This document shows positions 8,655 through 17,391 of a stretch of DNA of 64,000 bases, piece after piece. The DNA comes from Balneolaceae bacterium (lineage in GTDB: Bacteria > Bacteroidota > Rhodothermia > Balneolales > Balneolaceae). Position 1 is the first letter of the stretch; every line of letters begins with the position of its first letter. The position numbers were made by a program, and so were the translations under genes. The notes under the pieces were generated by a model. That model saw only the letters and a program-made list of their open reading frames with translations, did no database searches and was not told the DNA's origin. The stretch lies in assembly GCA_018401935.1 (NCBI GenBank), contig JAGYJQ010000003.1:185491-249490 (forward strand), given 5' to 3'.

Positions 8655-9863
8655 ATGTTTTTAACAAACAAAGCTGCCTCAAAAAGGTGGCTTACTTTTT
8701 CTGTACTTGCCCTTATCAGTATCACTGCATGTGAAGAAACCAACACAGTAGGTGTAGATTTTATTCAGGAATCCGCCATACAAGTGGATACGGTGTTTAT
8801 TGATCAAATCGATCTAATTGAAATTGATCCTTACTTGGGTCAATTATCATACTCCGCAATGGGATCGTTTCAAGACCCTCTTTTTGGCGAAATCAGTAGC
8901 ACTATCTATTTTAAACCGTCTATAAACGCATCAAGTACCGACACGGTGCTTGATTATATGAGATTTGAAATGAGACTTCATCTAATGGAAGATGAAATTT
9001 ATGGAGATACAAGTTCAACCGCTGAATTTGATGTGTATCGAATTCAAAATAGTTGGCACGGACCTAGTTTCCGGCAATCTACAGAAGTTAACCTAGGGGG
9101 TGAACGTATAGGTGGTTTTAGCGATGCCGATATAGATACAAATGGTAACGTTCATGTAGCCCTAGGTGGTAGCTGGGATGCGTTTTATCGGGAAGTGTTT
9201 AATATTGAAGATGACAGTACACGATTAACTAGGTATGCTGAAGAAGATTTTGGCTTAGCTATTGTTCCAAAAAATACAAGTAATCGTATCCGATTTGCGA
9301 CGTTAAGCACCAGCCGTCTATTGGTTATTGGACAAGAGGATACCAGCTCATACGGCATGCAAGACTGGGCCTATAACATAGAAAGAGAAGTCGTTGACCC
9401 TATTCCTAATCGCTTGCTCCTTCATAACACCTTTGAACAAGTACTAAAACTAGATCTAAAGAGTCTTGGTGAGCAGGTACCTAACACTAATTTTGTCCGT
9501 GCAGAATTGGTTTTGGAAGAGGATACCACACGCGCAAATAACAGTTTGTCAGAACATGAGCAGCGCTTGAACGTCCCCGGCTTTAGAATGAGTGAGGGAG
9601 ATTTTATTGATTTAGCCTATCAGTTTGGCTTTTCAGATAATAATATTATCAATGGATATCCTGCAAAAGGGCGTTTTCGATTCGACGTCACCCGGTTGTT
9701 AAATGATCAAATCTACAATAACAACCCGATAAAAGACTCCTATATATATCCCTATGTGAATGCAGGCTATATTGGCTCTAACATACTTTATAGCAATGAT
9801 GCCCCACCCGATAAGCGACCGAGGTTAATTATTCACTCAATTCAATCCGAGGAGCTAAAATAA
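8655..9863 (+). CDS. DUF4270-type lipoprotein
   Basis: A 402-residue exported lipoprotein. The N-terminus has a basic stretch, a hydrophobic core and a lipobox ending SITAC with Cys26, followed by EE. The body is rich in beta strands and has the DUF4270 pattern (TVGVDFI near the N-terminus, repeated DTV segments, PRLIIHS at the C-terminus). The molecular function of the family is unknown. Its stop overlaps the next start (TAATG), so it is translationally coupled to the beta-barrel gene, suggesting an outer-membrane pair. Confidence 0.8.
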   Translation: MFLTNKAASKRWLTFSVLALISITACEETNTVGVDFIQESAIQVDTVFIDQIDLIEIDPYLGQLSYSAMGSFQDPLFGEISSTIYFKPSINASSTDTVLDYMRFEMRLHLMEDEIYGDTSSTAEFDVYRIQNSWHGPSFRQSTEVNLGGERIGGFSDADIDTNGNVHVALGGSWDAFYREVFNIEDDSTRLTRYAEEDFGLAIVPKNTSNRIRFATLSTSRLLVIGQEDTSSYGMQDWAYNIEREVVDPIPNRLLLHNTFEQVLKLDLKSLGEQVPNTNFVRAELVLEEDTTRANNSLSEHEQRLNVPGFRMSEGDFIDLAYQFGFSDNNIINGYPAKGRFRFDVTRLLNDQIYNNNPIKDSYIYPYVNAGYIGSNILYSNDAPPDKRPRLIIHSIQSEELK

Positions 9864-11206
9864 TGCTTGATATACTACTAAATTCATGCACATTACCCAG
9901 GGCGGCCTCAAACAAGACCGCACTGCTAGCGATGTTGATATTTTTGCTAAGCTCTCCTCTTCTAGTGGCACAAATTCAATCTTCTAATTTGTATTCCAGT
10001 GGATCCATATACTCTGCCTATGGGATCGGTTATCCTGTTGAAATGGAAACCGGATCGGCTAAATCGCATGGAATATTTGGTGTAACTAGTGTTAACCAGG
10101 AAGTGGCCGGTCTTACTAACCCTGCTTTTTGGTCACAAACCTATTATACTCAGGGAGCCTCCGGCATTGGCTTACATAGTATCCAATTAAAAAATACCAG
10201 CAGTTCGGGTGAATCTGCTCTTTTTGAAAAGGGGTATTTACAATTATTATTTCCACTTAAATCTAGTGAATTAGGTGTTTCCGTTGGTTTATATCCCGTC
10301 ACCCGCTCCAACCTAAAAATAATTAACGAAGAGCAGTTTCTGTCTTATGGTGATACGGTTGGATACAATTCAGAACTACAACAAATGGGTGGGTTAAATA
10401 AATTCGAAATAGGGTTTGGTTGGAAATTAAACGACCAATTATCTATTGGCTATGCACCATCGATAGCTTTTTTCAGCATGGAAACATCGGAGGCTTTTGC
10501 CTTTAGTTCTTCGCTGTACTCACAACAAAAACAAAAGCTGACTATTAGTGGCGCGGCATTTTCTCAACGTCTGGGTATAGCGGGGAGTTTTCGAAACGTA
10601 TTCAAGACACAAGATAAGATTTCAGTTGGGGCAACCGTAAATGTCCCTTTCAGCATGACATTGAGACAAGATTTTACTACCGAAAAAGAAATTGAATCCG
10701 GCAGTAAAACGGTAGACTTATCCAATATATTGACCAGTAAAAAAGGAGAAATGAGCCTACCCTTAGAATATGCGGCCGGCATTGGCTATGCCCCTCATAC
10801 TCGTTTTAATGTTAGTATAGAAGGGCAATATCAACAGTGGTCAGACTATTCCAATGATTTAGTCGATAATGACGGCGCTATAATGGCGGATCGTATGCGT
10901 TTAGGCCTGGGTGCACAGTTTCATCCTTATAAAAAAGCACAAAGTGGATTTTTTTCGAGTTTTAAATATTCTGCTGGATTATCTTACGATAGCGGTCACC
11001 TAACGATTCAAGAAGAAGAAATTAGAACGTTATGGCTGCACACTGGGTTAGGAATATTATCGCGGAGTCCTTCTTCTATAGATGTGAGTGTGCGATACGG
11101 ATTCAGAGGAACCACAGAAAGTAACCTAATTGAAGAGAATATTTGGGCGATAGGACTTTCAGTGAATCTTGCTGAAATCATGTTCTTACGACCTAAATTA
11201 CAATAA
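9863..11206 (+). CDS. Outer-membrane beta-barrel protein (FadL/OmpP1-like)
   Basis: A 447-residue predicted outer-membrane protein. After a long N-terminal region a hydrophobic signal core ends at LLVAQ near residue 37. The body alternates short amphipathic strands, with SAYGIGYP and an NPAFW motif near the start, as in FadL-like or PorV-like barrels. No substrate can be assigned. It is coupled to the DUF4270 lipoprotein by a one-base stop/start overlap. The last residues (VNLAEIMFLRPKLQ) resemble a closing strand without a terminal aromatic residue. Confidence 0.65.
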   Translation: MLDILLNSCTLPRAASNKTALLAMLIFLLSSPLLVAQIQSSNLYSSGSIYSAYGIGYPVEMETGSAKSHGIFGVTSVNQEVAGLTNPAFWSQTYYTQGASGIGLHSIQLKNTSSSGESALFEKGYLQLLFPLKSSELGVSVGLYPVTRSNLKIINEEQFLSYGDTVGYNSELQQMGGLNKFEIGFGWKLNDQLSIGYAPSIAFFSMETSEAFAFSSSLYSQQKQKLTISGAAFSQRLGIAGSFRNVFKTQDKISVGATVNVPFSMTLRQDFTTEKEIESGSKTVDLSNILTSKKGEMSLPLEYAAGIGYAPHTRFNVSIEGQYQQWSDYSNDLVDNDGAIMADRMRLGLGAQFHPYKKAQSGFFSSFKYSAGLSYDSGHLTIQEEEIRTLWLHTGLGILSRSPSSIDVSVRYGFRGTTESNLIEENIWAIGLSVNLAEIMFLRPKLQ

Positions 11207-11257
11207 AACGAAGCTGTTCATCACTGAACTCACTGACTTAACTAACGAAATCGTATC

Positions 11258-12586
11258 ATGAAAGTTCTAGCAACCCTAATAGGGGTATTACTGTTAACTA
11301 CTTCCGGATTAAAAGCACAAGATTGCACGGCCACCCCTCCTTATGGGATGAATGAATTGGCGGCTTATTCCATATTCCAGGACAATTACAAAAACAAGGA
11401 TTATCCATTTGCCCTCATGTATGGACGTTGGTTGCTTTGCAGCAAAACCAAAGAATTGGAAGGATTTCCTCGATTCAATTTGGCAAGCCAATACCCAAGA
11501 TTCATCGATATATACACACAGATTGGTTTAGGTGAGCAAGACCCCAGCATCCGGGAAGCGTATATTGACACCGCACTAAGTCTTTTTGAAGAGCAATTCA
11601 CTTTATTTACTGACGAGGAAGTAGATAAATTTGAGCTTCATCAAGATAGAGGAAGATATCTTTTAGAGAATTATCAAAATATCGATGGCGGCCTTGACAT
11701 GGCATACGATGATTTCAAGGCTATGTTTGATATGGATGTGGAAAAAACCACCTTACTAGGTGAAGGGTATTATGTACGGGTAGTGATTGACAATCTCGTA
11801 CGAAAGGGTGATAAAGACATGGTCATTAGCATGATTGATCAGGCAACTGCCTATGCAGGTTTGGAATTAAGCACCTATTTTGACGATACCCTAGAGTCCC
11901 TATTTAATACTCCAGAAGAACGGCTCGAGTTTTGTGGCGCCAAATTAGAAGAAAACCCCGAATCCATTGAAGACCTTAAATGTGTTGCAGAAGCTCAAGA
12001 AGATCTAAATATGACAGAAGAGTTTCTACAAACAACCTTACTTATTCATGGATTAGATCCAACTTTTGATAGTGCTTTAACACTTGCAGAGACAGAAAAG
12101 GGCAATGCGTCATACACTGCTGCAGCTGAGTATTTCAAACAAGCCTTAGAAATGGCTGATAATGACACTGATAAAAAGAATATTAACTTAGAGTTGGCCG
12201 ATGTTTACTCAAGTACTGGACAGTTATCTACTTCCAAAAAATATGTGCAAGATGCATTAACAATAGATGATGCATTTGGCCGGGCGTACATTAAGCTAGC
12301 CTCTATTTATGGTCAGGCGGTTAGTTCATGTACGGAGAGTCGTAAACTCGAAGCTAGAGACAAGGTAGTGTATTGGGTGGTTGTTGATTATTTAAACCGT
12401 GCTAAATCAGTAGACGCTAGTGTGACGAACACCGTTAATTCACAATTAGCCACCTATGAGGCAGTAACCCCGTCTACCGAAGACAAGTTCTTTACTTTAG
12501 GCTACGAGCAAGGACAAAGAGTGCAAGTAAACGGCACTTTGGACAGTTGTTACAGTTGGATTAACGAATCAACTGTAGTCCGGTAA
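11258..12586 (+). CDS. Exported tetratricopeptide-repeat protein
   Basis: A 442-residue protein with a clean signal peptide (hydrophobic core at residues 3-17, cleavage likely after LKAQ). It has helical repeats of TPR type, clearest at about 275-345 (YTAAAEYFKQALEMA, STSKKYVQDALTIDD, GRAYIKLASIYG). It probably acts as a periplasmic or outer-membrane-associated scaffold. It follows the barrel gene by 51 bases and ends at a good terminator, so it may be the last gene of the comA-to-TPR block. Confidence 0.8.
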   Translation: MKVLATLIGVLLLTTSGLKAQDCTATPPYGMNELAAYSIFQDNYKNKDYPFALMYGRWLLCSKTKELEGFPRFNLASQYPRFIDIYTQIGLGEQDPSIREAYIDTALSLFEEQFTLFTDEEVDKFELHQDRGRYLLENYQNIDGGLDMAYDDFKAMFDMDVEKTTLLGEGYYVRVVIDNLVRKGDKDMVISMIDQATAYAGLELSTYFDDTLESLFNTPEERLEFCGAKLEENPESIEDLKCVAEAQEDLNMTEEFLQTTLLIHGLDPTFDSALTLAETEKGNASYTAAAEYFKQALEMADNDTDKKNINLELADVYSSTGQLSTSKKYVQDALTIDDAFGRAYIKLASIYGQAVSSCTESRKLEARDKVVYWVVVDYLNRAKSVDASVTNTVNSQLATYEAVTPSTEDKFFTLGYEQGQRVQVNGTLDSCYSWINESTVVR

Positions 12587-12595
12587 ATATCTTTA

Positions 12596-12630
12596 GGAGG
12601 GCTAAGCTATGGTTTAGTCCTCTATTTTTA
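12596..12630 (+). terminator. Rho-independent terminator before rho
   Basis: A 12-bp stem with three G-U pairs (12596-12607 with 12612-12623), a 4-base loop and a following T-rich run. It ends the TPR-gene transcript and separates it from the rho promoter region. Confidence 0.75.
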
Positions 12631-12641
12631 TACCGAATTCG

Positions 12642-12672
12642 TTTGTAATCGGTTAAAACATTCGTATCTTTT
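12642..12672 (+). promoter_or_regulatory. Candidate Bacteroidota-type promoter for rho
   Basis: TTTG at 12642-12645 is followed after 19 bases by TATCTTTT at 12665-12672. This matches the Bacteroidota -33/-7 consensus (TTTG, then TAnnTTTG) except for the last base. Transcription from here would give a leader of roughly 145 bases before rho. Confidence 0.5.
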
Positions 12673-12824
12673 TTCAACTTCTTTCTTCTGCTGATGGCTT
12701 ATTCTGAGCCATCACCTTTATACACGCTCCTCCCTTCAGTTTCACATCCACATATGATGAGTATATTGATAGCCCTCTTTTGATGGTTGAACTTGGAGTA
12801 TTTACGTACAATGAATGATTATTA

Positions 12825-14066
12825 ATGACTAGAAATAAAAAGAACTACAATAAAAATAACCGCAATAAGAATAAGCGGCATAAGGCTCGGAATAAAAATA
12901 ACAACAATAAGACCAACCATGTTTTTATTCCTAAATTTCACTGGAATCAAAACCAAGGTATCTCGGGTCGCTTTGCTGGGGTTCTAGAAATAAATGAAAA
13001 GGGCTGGGGGCTCATTAGAAAACTAGATCACGAATTCAGCTATCATCCTAAAGATCCTTTTCTAAAACCTGATGAAGTAAAGGAGTTAGATTTACGCCAA
13101 GGCTTAATTATAGAAGGTGAATTTGAAGAAGATCATCAAGGTAACCGGCATGTTGCCAGTGTAGATAGTATTAATCATCAAAGTGTAGAAACCTGGGCAA
13201 AATGCTCCAAATTCGAGCGGCAAACCCCCATTATGCCTGTTGATTGGATTCGTTTAGGTGACCGTGCACAAGATACTGAAATGCGAGTAATCGATTTAGT
13301 GGCTCCAATTGGCAAAGGGCAAAGAGCCTTGATCGTTGCTCCGCCTCGTACCGGTAAAACCGTTTTACTAAAACAAATAGCTGACTCCATCGCTCATCAT
13401 CATCCCGATGTCCACTTAAGTATCCTTCTGGTTGATGAACGCCCTGAGGAAGTGACTGATTTTATTCGCTCTTCAAATGCTGAGGTGTTTGCATCTTCCA
13501 ATGATCGTAAGACTCAAAGTCATATACGTGTCACGGAGATGACCTTAGGATACGCTAAAAGAAAGGCCGAGATGGGTCAAGATGCGGTGCTACTAATTGA
13601 CTCACTTACAAGGTTAGGTCGAGCTTATAACGCGATTCAAAGTAATAGCGGACGCACCTTATCCGGTGGTTTGGATATCCGAGCGCTAGAAATCCCTAAA
13701 AAAATCTTTGGTTCTGCACGAAAAATTGAAGGCGGCGGTTCTTTGACCATTATAGCAACCTGCCTGGTTGAAACGAATTCGAGAATGGACGATTTAATCT
13801 TTGAGGAATTCAAAGGAACCGGGAACATGGAACTGGTACTCGATAGAGAGTTAGCAAATGACCGTATTTATCCAGCTATCAATATCACCGCTTCCGGAAC
13901 CAGAAATGAAGCTAAATTCATAACAGATTCCTTAGAAGAGCGGAATATGGTACGCAGATATCTACTTAAGAAATCTCCTAAAGAGTCCATGCTAGGCCTA
14001 CTCAAAGTGCTCAAAAATACTGAGAGCAATCAGGAGCTGTTAAACCAAATCGCTGCAATTTCATAG
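12825..14066 (+). CDS. rho: Transcription termination factor Rho
   Basis: Hexameric RNA helicase that terminates transcription. The 413-residue protein has a lysine/asparagine-rich basic head (residues 2-33), an RNA-binding OB fold (about 43-110, GVLEINEKGWGLIR), and the RecA-like motor with Walker A PPRTGKT (K178), Walker B AVLLIDSLTRLGRAYN and the SGGLD loop. Basic low-complexity heads are common in Rho of this lineage. The ATG at 12825 is preceded by AT-rich DNA without an obvious Shine-Dalgarno. The unusually long leader for this window may carry Rho autoregulation, which is known in other bacteria. Confidence 0.97.
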   Translation: MTRNKKNYNKNNRNKNKRHKARNKNNNNKTNHVFIPKFHWNQNQGISGRFAGVLEINEKGWGLIRKLDHEFSYHPKDPFLKPDEVKELDLRQGLIIEGEFEEDHQGNRHVASVDSINHQSVETWAKCSKFERQTPIMPVDWIRLGDRAQDTEMRVIDLVAPIGKGQRALIVAPPRTGKTVLLKQIADSIAHHHPDVHLSILLVDERPEEVTDFIRSSNAEVFASSNDRKTQSHIRVTEMTLGYAKRKAEMGQDAVLLIDSLTRLGRAYNAIQSNSGRTLSGGLDIRALEIPKKIFGSARKIEGGGSLTIIATCLVETNSRMDDLIFEEFKGTGNMELVLDRELANDRIYPAINITASGTRNEAKFITDSLEERNMVRRYLLKKSPKESMLGLLKVLKNTESNQELLNQIAAIS

Positions 14067-14092
14067 TTTCACTGTATTTATTTTTACAGATT

Positions 14093-14786
14093 ATGTGTAT
14101 CTCCGACCGCCACAATTGTGTTCCACTATTCAACAGAATTGGCTTATTAAGTGTTCTGCTGGTTTCTTTAGTGGCTTGTAAGGCCAGATGACACACAGGG
14201 AGTTTATTACCTGGACCTAAATATTTGCAACGAGCGATATGCTCATTCAGAGCAGTATTTAGTTCCTATTTCATTTCGTAATGGTATTTTATGTGTGTAT
14301 CCAGATTATCACACTGAGTCTCAGATTCGAACCCCTATGGGTTTAGCCGATGCTTTTTTATTGGTAGACCGACTAGGATTGCGCTTACCCACTCCAGAGG
14401 TAGTTGACTCTATCTATTCGCAAGCAGAAATACGATTAGCTCCCATTCCCATGCCCCCTACGGCTGAGATGACGACAAGGGCTTATTTTGTCCGGCACGA
14501 TAGTTTAATCGACGCCCAACTTCAGCAAGCAGGATATGAAACAGGCCCTGGAATACGAGAAAGCACGCAGGCTAAACTAATAGCTGGACACAAAAAAGAC
14601 GTGGTTTATATTGACAGAAACAGTTCTAGAGTGGCTATCTACGGATGGCATCGCTTAACAGGAGAGCCTATTCAACCCTACAGTACGGTACACCACGATG
14701 AGTACTACGACTATAGTCATGGTGTTAGGCCAGTGAGTCCAGAAGTATTTAAAAACGGGGAGTGGGTGATTTGGTCCGATCGCTGA
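14093..14786 (+). pseudogene. Lipoprotein gene split by an apparent frameshift
   Basis: An ATG at 14093 opens a short frame encoding a lipoprotein signal peptide (GLLSVLLVSLVACKA) that stops at 14189-14191. The adjacent frame is open from 14172 to 14786 and continues coherently as DDTQGVYYLDLNICNERYAH, well upstream of the GTG at 14295 that a gene caller would choose. Skipping one base near 14186 fuses the two into one lipoprotein of about 230 residues. The body (PMGLADAFLLVDRLGLRLPT; CVYPDYH) has no family I recognise. It could be a real frameshift mutation, a sequencing or assembly error, or recoding; no obvious slippery homopolymer is present. Confidence 0.7.
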
Positions 14787-14820
14787 TTTAAGCTTTTTTG
14801 ATTATACACCCATGACCCGG

Positions 14821-15138
14821 CTATGCCACTGTCATCGACGGATCAATTTCAGCCGCCCACGCTTTCATTCCGCCTTTCACGTTGTACACATGTTCAAAGC
14901 CTTCATGGGCTAAAAATGCACAAGCATTGGCACTACGTGCGCCAGAGCGACATATGATGGCATATTCTGCGTCGTGATCAAGGGTGTGAACTCTGCTTTG
15001 AAGACTGGATAATGGAATATGCTCGCCTCCATTGTTGGATACCATATATTCAAAATCTTCTCTGACATCAATCAATATAAAATTTTCGCCTTTATCGGTT
15101 AATTTATCTTTTAACTGTTGTACCGTAATTTCTTTCAT
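14821..15138 (-). CDS. Rhodanese-like domain protein
   Basis: A single rhodanese domain of about 105 residues with the active-site loop CRSGARSAN; it probably handles sulfane sulfur. The domain begins at MKEITVQQLKDKL, so I place the start at 15138. A longer frame from an ATG at 15222, inside the lptB 3' end, would add 28 residues including a hydrophobic stretch (LFRFLSLILF) and would overlap lptB by 14 bases; this is possible but less likely. Last gene of the purS-clpS-purQ-lptB cluster. Confidence 0.88.
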   Translation of the reverse strand: MKEITVQQLKDKLTDKGENFILIDVREDFEYMVSNNGGEHIPLSSLQSRVHTLDHDAEYAIICRSGARSANACAFLAHEGFEHVYNVKGGMKAWAAEIDPSMTVA

Positions 15139-15208
15139 TGAATTGTTTTTTTTGAATAAGATTAGAGATAAAAATCTAAAAAGCCTGCTAAATAAACTAT
15201 TTGTTATA

Positions 15209-16000
15209 TCACGTTTTGACATAGCGCTCCAAGGTGAATGTTTCTCCTAAGTATAATTTCTTAGCTTTCTCATCATTGGCTAGTCTATCGGCAGAACCCT
15301 CCATTAAAATCTTACCCTCAAACATAAGATAGGCACGATCCGTAATAGCTAAGGTTTCATGTACATTATGATCGGTTATTAGTATTCCAATGTTTTGAGA
15401 TTTCAACGTGGAGACTATTTGTTGAATATCCTCTACGGCTATTGGATCGACTCCTGCAAAGGGCTCGTCAAGCAAAATAAAGTTTGGTTTAGTAACCAAT
15501 GCTCTAGCTATTTCTGTTCTCCTGCGTTCACCACCTGACAATCTGTATCCTTGACTATCCCTGACTTTTTGTAAAGAAAATTCTTCGATCAACTCATCGC
15601 AACGGCGGTTAATTTCAACCTTATCATAGCCTCTGTATTGCAACACGGCAGCCAAGTTTTCATAAACGGTTAAATTTCTAAATACACTCGCTTCTTGAGC
15701 CAAGTATCCGACCCCTTTACGCGCTCGTTTATACATCGGCGTTTGAGTAAGGCGCTCTTCATTTAAATAAATATCTCCCTCATTCGGCGTTATTAGCCCA
15801 ACCATCATGAAAAAGGTGGTGGTCTTTCCCGCTCCATTAGGTCCTAATAACCCCACTATTTCTCCCTGTCCCACGTGGACAGAAACGCCATCAACCACGG
15901 TACGTTTTTTATAGCGCTTGACTAGCTTCTCTCCATATAACACATGACCCTGACTATGAGCGCTGGTTGATGGAGTCCTATGTGGCGCTACTTCGCTCAC
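15209..16000 (-). CDS. lptB: LPS export ABC transporter ATP-binding protein LptB
   Basis: ATPase subunit that powers lipopolysaccharide transport from the inner membrane with LptFGC. At 263 residues it has Walker A GPNGAGKT (53-60), the LptB-characteristic GVGYLAQEASVF segment, ABC signature LSGGERRR, Walker B FILLDEPFAGVDP and the switch region ITDHNVHET. It has an extra N-terminal tail of about 20 residues. It overlaps the purQ stop by 4 bases (ATGA type), so it is translationally coupled to purQ. Confidence 0.95.
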   Translation of the reverse strand: MSEVAPHRTPSTSAHSQGHVLYGEKLVKRYKKRTVVDGVSVHVGQGEIVGLLGPNGAGKTTTFFMMVGLITPNEGDIYLNEERLTQTPMYKRARKGVGYLAQEASVFRNLTVYENLAAVLQYRGYDKVEINRRCDELIEEFSLQKVRDSQGYRLSGGERRRTEIARALVTKPNFILLDEPFAGVDPIAVEDIQQIVSTLKSQNIGILITDHNVHETLAITDRAYLMFEGKILMEGSADRLANDEKAKKLYLGETFTLERYVKT

Positions 16001-16695
16001 GCAACTGCCAGTGCCTGTAAAATAGATTCGAAGAGTTGCTTTCCATCTTCTTTACCCAATAACTGCTCCATTGCCCGCTCGGGATGCGGCATCATACCCA
16101 ATACATTTTTTTGTTTATTCGTAATCCCCGCTATATGATCAACGGAGCCATTAATATTGGCTTCCGGTGTGGTTTCCCCATGGGCATTTACATAGCGAAA
16201 CAGAACTTGATCATTGTCTTGTAACTCTTTAAGCCCGTCATTATCTATATAATAGTTGCCCTCTCCATGAGAAACGGGAATAGTAAGTACCTGGCCTTTA
16301 TGCAAAGATGAAGTATACATACTTTGGGTACTTTCTACTCGTATATGTACATCTTTACAAATGAATTTGAGTTGTTCATTATGCCTCATGGCACCTGGAA
16401 TCAATCCCGCCTCTAATACTATTTGAAAGCCGTTACAAATCCCCATAACCGGGCCCCCTCTTTTGGCATACCCAATTAATTCTTGCATGATGGGTGAAAA
16501 GCGTGCAATAGCGCCTGAACGAAGATAATCACCATAAGAGAACCCACCGGGTACAATAATCATATCCAATCCGGATACATCGGTTTCTTTATGCCAAAGA
16601 AATTTTACCTCGGCATTCATCACATGTTTTAGAGCGTGATATGCGTCATGATCACAATTCGAACCCGGAAATACAATTACACCAACTTTTGCCAC
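15997..16695 (-). CDS. purQ: FGAM synthase glutaminase subunit PurQ
   Basis: Class I glutamine amidotransferase subunit that supplies ammonia to PurL in purine synthesis. The 232 residues include the VFPGSNCD start, nucleophile C87 in MGICNGFQ, and the His-Glu part of the triad in MMPHPERAME. It works in the PurSQL complex; purS is two genes upstream and purL is not in the window. The start ATG at 16695 lies 18 bases after clpS. Confidence 0.97.
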   Translation of the reverse strand: MAKVGVIVFPGSNCDHDAYHALKHVMNAEVKFLWHKETDVSGLDMIIVPGGFSYGDYLRSGAIARFSPIMQELIGYAKRGGPVMGICNGFQIVLEAGLIPGAMRHNEQLKFICKDVHIRVESTQSMYTSSLHKGQVLTIPVSHGEGNYYIDNDGLKELQDNDQVLFRYVNAHGETTPEANINGSVDHIAGITNKQKNVLGMMPHPERAMEQLLGKEDGKQLFESILQALAVA

Positions 16696-16713
16696 TTTAT
16701 GCCTCTTTTGGGA

Positions 16714-17040
16714 TTAGCCTTTTATTTCTGTTATCAATTCAATTTCTCTTAAAATATAATCTCGCTTTAAACACTCTTCAAACTCTCCTTCAAAAACAAT
16801 GGCTTTACCCTCACTATGAACTTTTAAGGTCAATTCTTCCGCTCGACCACGCCCACATTTCAATGCCTTGATCAATTGTTGAATTACTTCTTCAAAGGTA
16901 TGCACCTCGTCATTATATAAAATAAGTCTCCAAGGCGTTTGAATCGCTTCCTCAACCTCTTCTTGGGCGATGGTTTCTAGGTCACCCTCGTTACTAGCCT
17001 CTTTAGCAGAGCTTAGAGTATGAGTTACGTTTGGATACAT
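16714..17040 (-). CDS. clpS: ClpS-family protease adaptor
   Basis: Small adaptor that brings N-degron proteins to a ClpA/ClpC-type unfoldase. At 108 residues it has an acidic, probably disordered N-terminal extension (1-36), then a ClpS fold starting WRLILYNDEVHTFEEV. The substrate-pocket residues N43-D44-E45 and H75 are in place. It lies 14 bases after purS and 18 before purQ, an unusual position inside a purine operon. Identification is good; whether it binds classic N-degrons is not shown. Confidence 0.88.
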   Translation of the reverse strand: MYPNVTHTLSSAKEASNEGDLETIAQEEVEEAIQTPWRLILYNDEVHTFEEVIQQLIKALKCGRGRAEELTLKVHSEGKAIVFEGEFEECLKRDYILREIELITEIKG

Positions 17041-17054
17041 GTAATGCTCCGTGT

Positions 17055-17300
17055 CTAAGATTCGAACTGGATTTCAAAATCTTCCATTACTTCATTTGCC
17101 AATAATTTACTGCAGGCCGATTCTACAATGCCTCTTGCCTCTTCTTCATTACTAGCTTGTACATCTATCTCAATAAATTTACCAATACGAACACCTTCAA
17201 TATTAGTTAATCCTAAGTTTTGTAAGGCATGATGAGCCGCTTTTCCTTTTGGGTCTAGAATAGACGGGCGTAAGGTTACGTTTACTTTTGCTTTGAACAT
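17055..17300 (-). CDS. purS: FGAM synthase subunit PurS
   Basis: Small structural subunit (81 residues) of the three-part formylglycinamidine ribonucleotide synthase. It has the PurS pattern throughout: KVNVTLRPSILDPKG, GLTNIEGVRIGKFIEIDV and a C-terminal EDFEIQF. First gene of the purS-clpS-purQ-lptB-rhodanese run. A weak TTTA-N21-TACCTTTA match just upstream (around 17325-17332 on the complement) could be its promoter. Confidence 0.95.
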   Translation of the reverse strand: MFKAKVNVTLRPSILDPKGKAAHHALQNLGLTNIEGVRIGKFIEIDVQASNEEEARGIVESACSKLLANEVMEDFEIQFES

Positions 17301-17391
17301 AAATGAATAATTTTAAATGATACCTAAAGGTAGGGTTTCTAGGGTTTAGCTGCTAAATGTATCCTTTAAAAATTTAGAGTAGTTGTGCTTT

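Noticed and set aside
14324..14336. A tRNA T-loop-like GATTCGAACCCC
   Set aside because: No matching acceptor or anticodon stems around it; it lies within the coding body of the lipoprotein gene.
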